A stretch of 10,268 nt of DNA from DATBLZ01 sp036555065 (GTDB lineage: Bacteria; Pseudomonadota; Gammaproteobacteria; Steroidobacterales; Rariloculaceae): assembly GCA_036555065.1 (NCBI GenBank), contig DATBLZ010000113.1, positions 1 to 10,268 on the forward strand, written 5' to 3'. Of the stretch, positions 5,395 through 10,268 are shown piece after piece. Numbering within the stretch: the first letter of the stretch is position 1; the number at the start of each line of letters is the position of its first letter. The notes below the pieces were generated by a model that was not told the origin of the DNA, did no database searches, and saw nothing but the letters and a program-made list of their open reading frames with translations. Position numbers and translations under genes: made by a program.

Positions 5395-6747
5395 ATGCCG
5401 ATCATGGTGCGTTTCGCCGGGGCCCTCATCCTCCTCGCCACGGGGTCATGGCAGGCGGGCGCGCATGCCCAGGACGCACCGCCGCCCGCCGCCGAGGCAC
5501 CCGCTGAAAACCAGCCGGCGCAGGAGCCCGAGGCGAGCGCGGCGACTACGACGCGGTTCGAAGCCGAGATCGAGGTGCGCCGTTTGCTCGCTGCCGAGCA
5601 ATACGCCGAAGCTGCCGGGCTCGGCCCCCAATGGATCTCGCTGACGGAAACCGAGTTCGGCCCACAGAGCCTCGAAGCCGCAGACGCCTATGCAACGCTC
5701 GCGGCTGCGCAGAGCAAGCTCGGCGAGCACGACGAGGCCGAGGACAACTATCTGCACGCGCTCGGCATCTATCGCGAGACTGCGGGTCCATTCGACGTCG
5801 CGCTCATCGAGCCGCTGCTCGGTCTCGGCGACACCTACCAGGCGAGCGGCGCGTACACGAACGCCGTATCGATGTACAACGAGGCGCGTACCGTGAATCG
5901 GCGCGTGTACGGGCTGCAGAATGAAGGCCAGATCGAGATGCTCGACCGGCTGACTGAAGCGTACGGAAATTTGAACCAGCCGCTCGAGGCGCATGAGCAG
6001 CAGCTCGAAGCGCTGCAGCTCGTCGCGCGCAATCACGAGCCGGGCTCGCCGGAAGCGCTCGAAGCCGTCTACAAATATGCACTTTGGTTGCGCGCGGCGC
6101 ACCGGTACACGGAAGAGCGGGAGCAATACTTCCGTGCCGAGCGCATCATCATCGATAGTCATGGCGAGGACAGCCTGCTGCTCGTCCGCCCGCTGCGCGA
6201 GCGCGCGATCAGCTTCCGCGTGCAGGGCAGCGCGGCGCCGCAGGGCATCGGCGCGCTCCGTGACGCGCTCGCGATCGTCGAGGCGCAGGAAAATCCGGAC
6301 GCGTTGACGCTCGCGGAGATCCTTCGCGATATCGGCGATTGGGACGTCGCATTCGGCCGGGTAGGGACGCTGGGCACGGAGTACGTGCGTTCCTGGAACC
6401 TGCTCGGCGACGTGCCGAACGGCGCGGACCTGCGCACGAGTTGGTACGGTGGCATCGAAACCGTGCTCAACGCGCCGCTGAGCCCGCGGAGCCTGACGAA
6501 TGACCCGAGCGCGCCGCGCGGGCACGTGTTGGTCCGTTTCGACATCGATCCGGCCGGGCGCAGCCAGAACGTCACGGTCGTATCCTCAGATCCCGTCGGG
6601 CTCAAGGATGAGGCAGTCGCGCGCCATATACGGGAGTCGCGGTTCAGGCCGAACCTCGTCGACGGTCAGCTCGTCGTGACGCGCGGACGTGCGCTCGACG
6701 TCGTGTTTCGGTACACGCCCAGTGAGCCTTCAGCCTCGCAAAACTAA
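5395..6747 (+). CDS. Exported TPR protein with C-terminal TonB-like domain (first of tandem pair)
   Basis: A 450-residue periplasmic protein. Residues 1-25 form a Sec signal peptide (MPIMVRF start, hydrophobic LILLATG, cut at AHAQ). A Pro/Ala/Glu-rich linker covers 26-52. Helical TPR-like repeats run from about 55 to 270, for example AYATLAAAQSKLGEHDEAEDNYLHA and LLGLGDTYQASGAYTNAVSMYNEA. Residues 373-442 form a TonB C-terminal-like fold, with GHVLVRFDIDPAGRSQNVTV and the hallmark HIRESRFRPNLVDG (411-424). In this family the fold usually docks to TonB-dependent receptors, but here there is no N-terminal transmembrane anchor coupled to ExbBD, so true energy transduction is doubtful. Annotation pipelines often call such proteins 'energy transducer TonB'. 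ATG 5395 is chosen because AGGA lies 11 bases upstream and the signal peptide begins there; an ATG at 5404 is the alternative. The stop overlaps the start of the next gene, which shares the architecture. Confidence 0.85.
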   Translation: MPIMVRFAGALILLATGSWQAGAHAQDAPPPAAEAPAENQPAQEPEASAATTTRFEAEIEVRRLLAAEQYAEAAGLGPQWISLTETEFGPQSLEAADAYATLAAAQSKLGEHDEAEDNYLHALGIYRETAGPFDVALIEPLLGLGDTYQASGAYTNAVSMYNEARTVNRRVYGLQNEGQIEMLDRLTEAYGNLNQPLEAHEQQLEALQLVARNHEPGSPEALEAVYKYALWLRAAHRYTEEREQYFRAERIIIDSHGEDSLLLVRPLRERAISFRVQGSAAPQGIGALRDALAIVEAQENPDALTLAEILRDIGDWDVAFGRVGTLGTEYVRSWNLLGDVPNGADLRTSWYGGIETVLNAPLSPRSLTNDPSAPRGHVLVRFDIDPAGRSQNVTVVSSDPVGLKDEAVARHIRESRFRPNLVDGQLVVTRGRALDVVFRYTPSEPSASQN

Positions 6748-8014
6748 CGGGACGGTCGCGGCGATTCGACTTCTGGCCTTGATCGCTGCTGCCGTAGGCA
6801 CGGCAACGAGCTCGCTCTCCCAAGAACAGGGTGCATTGCCGGAGCAGCCCGTCGACGTCGCGGTCTTGCGCGCGGCACGCGATGCACTCGCCGCCGCGGC
6901 CGATTTCACCGGGGCGCGCAACCCCGCCGAGCAGGTCGTCACGACGCTCGACTCGACGGCCGAGGGTCCGAGCACCGAGGATCTCTTGCTCCTGGCGCGC
7001 ATTCAGTCGGAGCTGCGCGAATTCGACGCGGCCGAGCGCAACTATCTGCGCGCGATCGCGATGCTCGAAGACGAAAACGCGACCTCCCCCTCACTGATCG
7101 GGCCATACCAAGCGCTCGGCCGAAGCTACATCAGCGCGCGGCGCTTTCCCGAAGCCATTGCCGTTCTCGATCAAGCCCGCGACCTGAGCCGTCGCAGCGC
7201 GGGCCTCTTCAACGTCGAGCAATCCGCGCTCATCGATGACCTCACGGCGGCCAATCTCGGCCTCGGCAACACCGCCGCCGCTCGCAACCTGCAGCTCGAG
7301 CGCCTCGACATTGCAGTTAAGCAGTTCGGCGCCGGTGACCCGCGCGTAGTGCCTTTTCACGACCACCTCGGGGACTACCTCAACGACTCGCGCTTGCGCG
7401 GCGGCGCGCGCGAGCAGTACGCGCAAGCACTCGCGATTCAGGAAGCGAGCTTCGGAGCGAGCGACGCGCGGCTGCTCGCAACGCTGCGCAAGCTCGTGCA
7501 AATCGATTTGCTGCTCGGCCGCGACGCGGGCGCAAGGGAGCGGCTCGCGGAGGTCCTCGGCCGCAATCCCGAAGCGGACGCCGTCGAGCGCGCGCGCTCG
7601 CTCGCGGCTCTCGGCGACTGCGCCAGCGTCGCCGAGGATCTGCCGCTGGCGCGCCGGTATTACATCGACGCGTTCGCAGCCGCGGAAAAGAACAGTCGGG
7701 CCGAAGCCGAGCGAATGTTTGCCGCGCCCGAGATGATCGATTTCATACCCCCGCTGAGCCCCGTCGACCGCGGCACCCGGTCGCGCCCGTATTTTTACGG
7801 CTCGATCGTGCTCGAGTTCGATCTGACGCCGGACGGGCGCGCCGCGAACGTGCAGAGCGTGGCCGCCGAGCCGCCGGGCCTCATGGAGTCAGACTATGTC
7901 CGCAGGATTCGGGAAACGCACTTCAGACCGCAGCTCGTGGCGGGCGTGCCGGCGGGGGCGACGAACGTGCGCTTCACGCACTACTTCCGAGTTTACGCGG
8001 CCAAAGAGAACTAG
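6722..8014 (+). CDS. Exported TPR protein with C-terminal TonB-like domain (second of tandem pair)
   Basis: A 430-residue paralogue of the preceding gene product. Residues 1-35 form a long signal peptide (basic PRKTNG, then hydrophobic IRLLALIAAAVG, cut near SLSQ). TPR-like helices run from about 85 to 330, including LLLLARIQSELREFDAAERNY and YQALGRSYISARRFPEAIAVL. The C-terminal TonB-like domain spans about 358-425, with GSIVLEFDLTPDGRAANVQ and RIRETHFRPQLVAG (395-408). These closely parallel HIRESRFRPNLVDG in the first protein, so the pair arose by duplication. The GTG at 6722 overlaps the upstream stop by 26 bp and has no good Shine-Dalgarno sequence, which points to translational coupling. 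An upstream GTG-type frame opening at 6689 would precede the signal peptide with an unlikely extension. The two proteins are probably made together and act in the periplasm; their partner is unknown. Confidence 0.84.
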   Translation: MSLQPRKTNGTVAAIRLLALIAAAVGTATSSLSQEQGALPEQPVDVAVLRAARDALAAAADFTGARNPAEQVVTTLDSTAEGPSTEDLLLLARIQSELREFDAAERNYLRAIAMLEDENATSPSLIGPYQALGRSYISARRFPEAIAVLDQARDLSRRSAGLFNVEQSALIDDLTAANLGLGNTAAARNLQLERLDIAVKQFGAGDPRVVPFHDHLGDYLNDSRLRGGAREQYAQALAIQEASFGASDARLLATLRKLVQIDLLLGRDAGARERLAEVLGRNPEADAVERARSLAALGDCASVAEDLPLARRYYIDAFAAAEKNSRAEAERMFAAPEMIDFIPPLSPVDRGTRSRPYFYGSIVLEFDLTPDGRAANVQSVAAEPPGLMESDYVRRIRETHFRPQLVAGVPAGATNVRFTHYFRVYAAKEN

Positions 8015-8040
8015 CCCGCCCCCTTCCCTGGGCAGCGGGC
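8014..8040. terminator. Weak hairpin in the convergent gap
   Basis: GCCCGC (8014-8019) can pair with GCGGGC (8035-8040), or AGCCCG (8013-8018) with CGGGCT (8049-8054), in the 40-bp gap between the second TPR gene and the minus-strand repeat protein. No T-run follows on either strand, so this is at best a poor intrinsic terminator. Confidence 0.3.
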
Positions 8041-8054
8041 CAGTGTTCCGGGCT

Positions 8055-8438
8055 TCAGGCCGCTGGGCGGCCCGGCCGGGCGTCGAGGCGTCGATCGATG
8101 CGCGCACCGCGACGGTCGAGCCGGCGGTCGGTGTGCTCGCCACGCCGGTCGAAGCGTCGATCGAGGCGGTCCCCGCGTCGATCGAGATGCTGCGCGACGC
8201 GCTCGCGACCCGCTGCGTCGGCGCGGTCGGAGGCACGGTCGAAGCGACGATCCAGGCGATCGCCGCGCACGTCCAGGCGCTCCTCGATGCGGTCTCCACG
8301 ACGGTCGAGGCGCGCCTCGATACGGTCCCCGCGCACGTCGGGGTTCACCGAACGCACGGTGTTGACCTCATCGGCCAACGCCGCACCGACGGCGAAGAGC
8401 GCCACCAGTCCCACTGTCGTCACTATTCCTTGTCTCAC
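8055..8438 (-). CDS. Small exported protein built of 11-residue RGDRxxxRxDR repeats
   Basis: A 127-residue protein. Residues 1-22 are a Sec signal peptide (hydrophobic GLVALFAVGAA, cut after ALA), so the mature protein is periplasmic or secreted. From residue 36 to 120 it is a tandem array of 11-residue units: RGDRIEARLDR, RGDRIEERLDV, RGDRLDRRFDR, a diverged ASDRADAAGRE, a shortened 8-residue RVAQHLDR, RGDRLDRRFDR, RGEHTDRRLDR and RGARIDRRLDA. The hydrophobic I/L and L/F at repeat positions 5 and 9 in an 11-residue period fit a hendecad helical coiled coil of very high, balanced Arg/Asp/Glu charge. The GTG at 8438 is supported by AGGAG 6 bases upstream. No catalytic motif is visible. From memory, similar RGDRIDxRLD-repeat hypotheticals occur in Xanthomonadales relatives without assigned function. 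It is divergent from the CpxR-like gene, the position cpxP has in enterics, though it has no CpxP-type LTxxQ motif. Confidence 0.82.
   Translation of the reverse strand: MRQGIVTTVGLVALFAVGAALADEVNTVRSVNPDVRGDRIEARLDRRGDRIEERLDVRGDRLDRRFDRASDRADAAGRERVAQHLDRRGDRLDRRFDRRGEHTDRRLDRRGARIDRRLDARPGRPAA
8079..8333 (-). repeat. Tandem 33-bp coding repeats (11-residue units)
   Basis: This DNA encodes residues 36-120 of the exported repeat protein: seven full 33-bp units and one 24-bp unit. The units are diverged at the nucleotide level but keep the pattern of cgg/cgc-ggx-gac codons. Such arrays can change copy number by slippage or recombination, so unit number may vary between strains. Confidence 0.75.
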
Positions 8439-8499
8439 GGCCTGCTCCTTTGGCTATTGCTCAAAACTTCAACGCCAAGAACGCCGCGCCGCCCGGCCG

Positions 8500-8527
8500 C
8501 GTTGACGCCGCGGGGCTTATGTCAACG
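8500..8527. promoter_or_regulatory. Inverted repeat CGTTGAC-N14-GTCAACG, candidate operator
   Basis: Perfect 7-bp arms at 8500-8506 and 8521-8527 are spaced 21 bp start to start, about two helical turns. They lie in the 188-bp divergent region between the repeat-protein gene and the response regulator gene. A third related copy, CGTTGAA on the minus strand (8474-8468), lies nearer the repeat-protein start. The left part of the right arm also reads TTGACA on the minus strand, a perfect -35 hexamer, although no good -10 follows at 17 bp. No GTAAA-type CpxR box of the enteric kind is seen. Binding by the adjacent regulator is inference. Confidence 0.45.
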
Positions 8528-8626
8528 TGATCGAGTCTGTATTTTTCTCAAATCGGCGCCGCCGCACGCCCGTGAAGCTTGGGTTGCCCCTTGGGTTATG
8601 GCAACTTGCGGCGCAGAGATGACGCC

Positions 8627-9331
8627 GTGACCACGAATCGCCTGTTAATCATCGACGACGATGTCCGCCTGACCGAGATGCTGACGGAATACTTGGCCGC
8701 AGAGGGAATCGAGCTGCGTTCGGCGTCGTCGGGCGCCGTCGGGCTCCGCGAAGCGCTGCGCAGCGATTACGATCTCATCATTCTCGACGTGATGCTTCCG
8801 GGCTTATCGGGATTCGAATTGTTGCGCCAGCTCCGCGAGTCGGGCTCGCGCGTGCCCGTGCTCATGCTGACGGCACGCGGCGACGACGTAGACCGCATCG
8901 TCGGGCTCGAGATGGGCGCCGACGACTACCTGTCGAAGCCCTTCAACCCGCGCGAGCTCGCGGCGCGCATCAAAGCGGTGCTGCGCCGGACTTCCGACGA
9001 TTTGAGCCAAGACGTCACCGAGATCGTAGTGGGTCCGTTGCGCGCGAACCTGCCGCGCCGCGACGTCACACTGGACGGCCAGCCGCTCAAGCTCACGAAC
9101 GCCGAGTTCGTCGTACTAGTCACGCTCATGCGTACACCGGGACAAACGGTATCGCGCGATGCGCTCACCCGGATCGCGCTCGGGCGGCAACTACTGCCCG
9201 ATGACCGCAGTCTCGACACCCACGTCAGCAACCTGCGCAAGAAGATCGGCGAAAGCGCCGAGCGCGGGCTGCAGATTCGCAGTATCCGCGGCACGGGTTA
9301 CGTCTTAGTGCCCCCGGAGAGCGCCGGATGA
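8627..9331 (+). CDS. cpxR: CpxR-like OmpR-family response regulator
   Basis: A 234-residue DNA-binding response regulator, close to the 232 aa of E. coli CpxR. The receiver domain (about 4-121) has the acidic pocket D10-D12, phospho-acceptor D54 in LDVMLPG, the switch T82 in MLTARG and K104 in SKPF. The stretch MLTARGDDVDRIVGLEMGADD closely parallels CpxR. The C-terminal winged helix (about 133-230) has LTNAEFVVLVTLMRTPGQTVSRDAL, the recognition-helix region DTHVSNLRKKIG and the RSIRGTGYVL hairpin. It should be phosphorylated by the kinase encoded next, whose ATG overlaps this stop in an ATGA. The GTG at 8627 fits the receiver N-terminus; an open frame upstream to 8579 adds residues not found in the family. 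The ribosome site is weak (GCAGAG). CpxR identity is by sequence resemblance; it could equally be a close relative with a different signal. Confidence 0.9.
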   Translation: MTTNRLLIIDDDVRLTEMLTEYLAAEGIELRSASSGAVGLREALRSDYDLIILDVMLPGLSGFELLRQLRESGSRVPVLMLTARGDDVDRIVGLEMGADDYLSKPFNPRELAARIKAVLRRTSDDLSQDVTEIVVGPLRANLPRRDVTLDGQPLKLTNAEFVVLVTLMRTPGQTVSRDALTRIALGRQLLPDDRSLDTHVSNLRKKIGESAERGLQIRSIRGTGYVLVPPESAG

Positions 9332-10268
9332 ACCTTTTCTGGAAGAACTTCATCACGTTCGGCGTCGCGATGACGCTGACGCTCGTCGGCGCCGTGTTCG
9401 TGAGCTTTCGTCTTGCCGGTCTCGCTTTCGATCAGCTCAACATCGAGAACCGTGAGCAGATCGTCGAGCAGGCCGCCGCCGTGCTCACCGAGGGCGGTGA
9501 AGAGCAATTGCGTGTTTGGTTGCGCCACAATCTCGCGCCGTCGCCCAACATCGAGCTCATGATCATCGACGCGGCGGGCAAAGACCTGCTCGAGCGACCG
9601 TTGCCGCAAAGATTCGAGATGCTGTTGAACTCGCCGTCGCAGCGACCGCCGAGCTCGCCGCGCAACTTTCGCAACCCGCAATTCACGGCGAGCCTCATCG
9701 CTCCCGATGGCTCCGAGTACAGGCTGTTGTTCGTTCGCACGCGCGTCACGGTGCTCGGCGTGCTCACGTGGCCGGCGACGCAACTTGCGGTGCTCACGAT
9801 CTCCATTCTCGCGGCCGCTGCGACGTCTCTACTGCTTGCGCGCTATTTGTCGTCGCCGATCGTCCGCCTGCAGCGCGCGAGCCGCGCGCTCGCGGCCGGC
9901 GCGCTCGAGACACGCGTCGGCGGTCCATTCAATCGGCGCAAGGACGAGGTCGGCACGCTCGCCCGCGATTTCGACACGATGGCCGCGCGGGTTCAGGCAC
10001 TCGTCGACGATAAGGACACGTTACTCCGCGACGTCTCGCACGAGCTACGCTCGCCGCTTGCGCGCATCCGTGTCGCGCTCGCGCTCGCGCAACGCAAGGC
10101 CAACGACGCCTCCCAATCCGACTTGGCCCGTATCGAGCAGGAGACGGAGCGGCTCGATGCGCTCGTAGGCCAGATCCTCACGCTCGCGCGCCTGCGCTCG
10201 CCGCTATCGGGAAAGCGCGAGCCCGTCGATTTGAGCGAGCTCGTTCGCGAGATCATCGCGAACGCGCG
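9328..10268 (+). CDS. cpxA: CpxA-like sensor histidine kinase, N-terminal part (cut by window edge)
   Basis: The first 313 codons of an inner-membrane sensor kinase; the frame is open to the right edge and the ATP-binding domain is missing. Transmembrane segment 1 is about 9-30. A periplasmic sensor domain of about 115 residues (31-145) includes a Pro/Ser-rich stretch near 102-112. Transmembrane segment 2 is about 148-171. A HAMP domain follows (about 172-228, with SSPIVRL and DEVGTLARDFDTMAARV). The dimerisation/phosphotransfer helix has the H-box VSHELRSPLARIRVAL with H238 as phospho-acceptor (CpxA uses H248 in HELRTPL). The SPLARI form of the H-box and the partner regulator both fit the CpxA group. 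The ATG overlaps the regulator's stop (ATGA), so the two are translationally coupled. The sensed signal is not evident; envelope stress is the family expectation. Confidence 0.9.
   Translation, partial: MNLFWKNFITFGVAMTLTLVGAVFVSFRLAGLAFDQLNIENREQIVEQAAAVLTEGGEEQLRVWLRHNLAPSPNIELMIIDAAGKDLLERPLPQRFEMLLNSPSQRPPSSPRNFRNPQFTASLIAPDGSEYRLLFVRTRVTVLGVLTWPATQLAVLTISILAAAATSLLLARYLSSPIVRLQRASRALAAGALETRVGGPFNRRKDEVGTLARDFDTMAARVQALVDDKDTLLRDVSHELRSPLARIRVALALAQRKANDASQSDLARIEQETERLDALVGQILTLARLRSPLSGKREPVDLSELVREIIANA

Noticed and set aside
5446..6525. 359-codon minus-strand frame over the first TPR gene
   Set aside because: The opposite frame has a signal peptide, TPRs and a TonB-like domain; this one is Arg/Val-rich shadow sequence.
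7896..8630. 244-codon plus-strand frame over the repeat protein
   Set aside because: Its VEASIDA-like repetitiveness is the mirror of the minus-strand repeats. It lacks a ribosome site and signal peptide and overlaps the second TPR gene, whereas the minus frame has AGGAG plus a signal peptide.
1..10268. CRISPR arrays, tRNA/rRNA genes, insertion sequences or phage genes
   Set aside because: No regularly spaced direct repeats, cloverleaf-like segments, transposase motifs or phage structural genes were seen by eye on either strand; the only array is the coding 33-bp repeat at 8079-8333.

Overview
The window is about 10.3 kb of high-GC, gene-dense bacterial chromosome. Three things point to a gammaproteobacterium, probably in the broad Xanthomonadales/Nevskiales/Steroidobacterales neighbourhood: a CpxRA-type two-component pair, a REP element of the GTGGGAGCGGCTTTAGCCGCGA type known from Pseudomonas and Xanthomonas relatives, and TPR proteins with a TonB-like C-terminus. 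This placement is inference from content, not a phylogeny. I see no phage, IS, CRISPR, tRNA or rRNA sequence. No stretch over 300 bases lacks a gene; the longest gaps are the divergent promoter regions at 1933-2044, 5235-5394 and 8439-8626.

Layout, left to right. (1) Minus strand: the N-terminal 208 codons of an Lhr-type DEIH helicase run off the left edge, preceded by a secreted PQQ-dependent sugar dehydrogenase-family protein. (2) Plus strand, divergent from these: an uncharacterised P-loop ATPase behind a perfect TATAAT box. (3) Minus strand, convergent with it: a rhomboid intramembrane serine protease, divergent from a small Cys-rich, probably zinc-binding protein on the plus strand. (4) A REP hairpin lies in the convergent gap before a minus-strand cytoplasmic coiled-coil protein with ~37-residue repeats. 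(5) A 160-bp divergent region holds a near-consensus CRP/Vfr/Clp-type palindrome and a GC-rich hairpin. It is followed by two tandem, overlapping plus-strand genes for exported TPR proteins, each with a C-terminal TonB-like domain. (6) Minus strand: a small exported protein made almost entirely of 11-residue RGDRxxxRxDR repeats. It is divergent from a CpxR-like response regulator and its coupled CpxA-like histidine kinase, which is cut by the right edge.

The most interesting region is the right end. In enterics the periplasmic Cpx regulator gene cpxP lies divergent from cpxRA. Here a small periplasmic, probably helical repeat protein occupies that position, and the shared intergenic region carries a 7-bp-arm inverted repeat (CGTTGAC...GTCAACG) that could be a shared operator. 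The tandem TPR/TonB-C genes are the second candidate for an undescribed envelope system. Everything else looks like ordinary core or conserved-hypothetical genome content.
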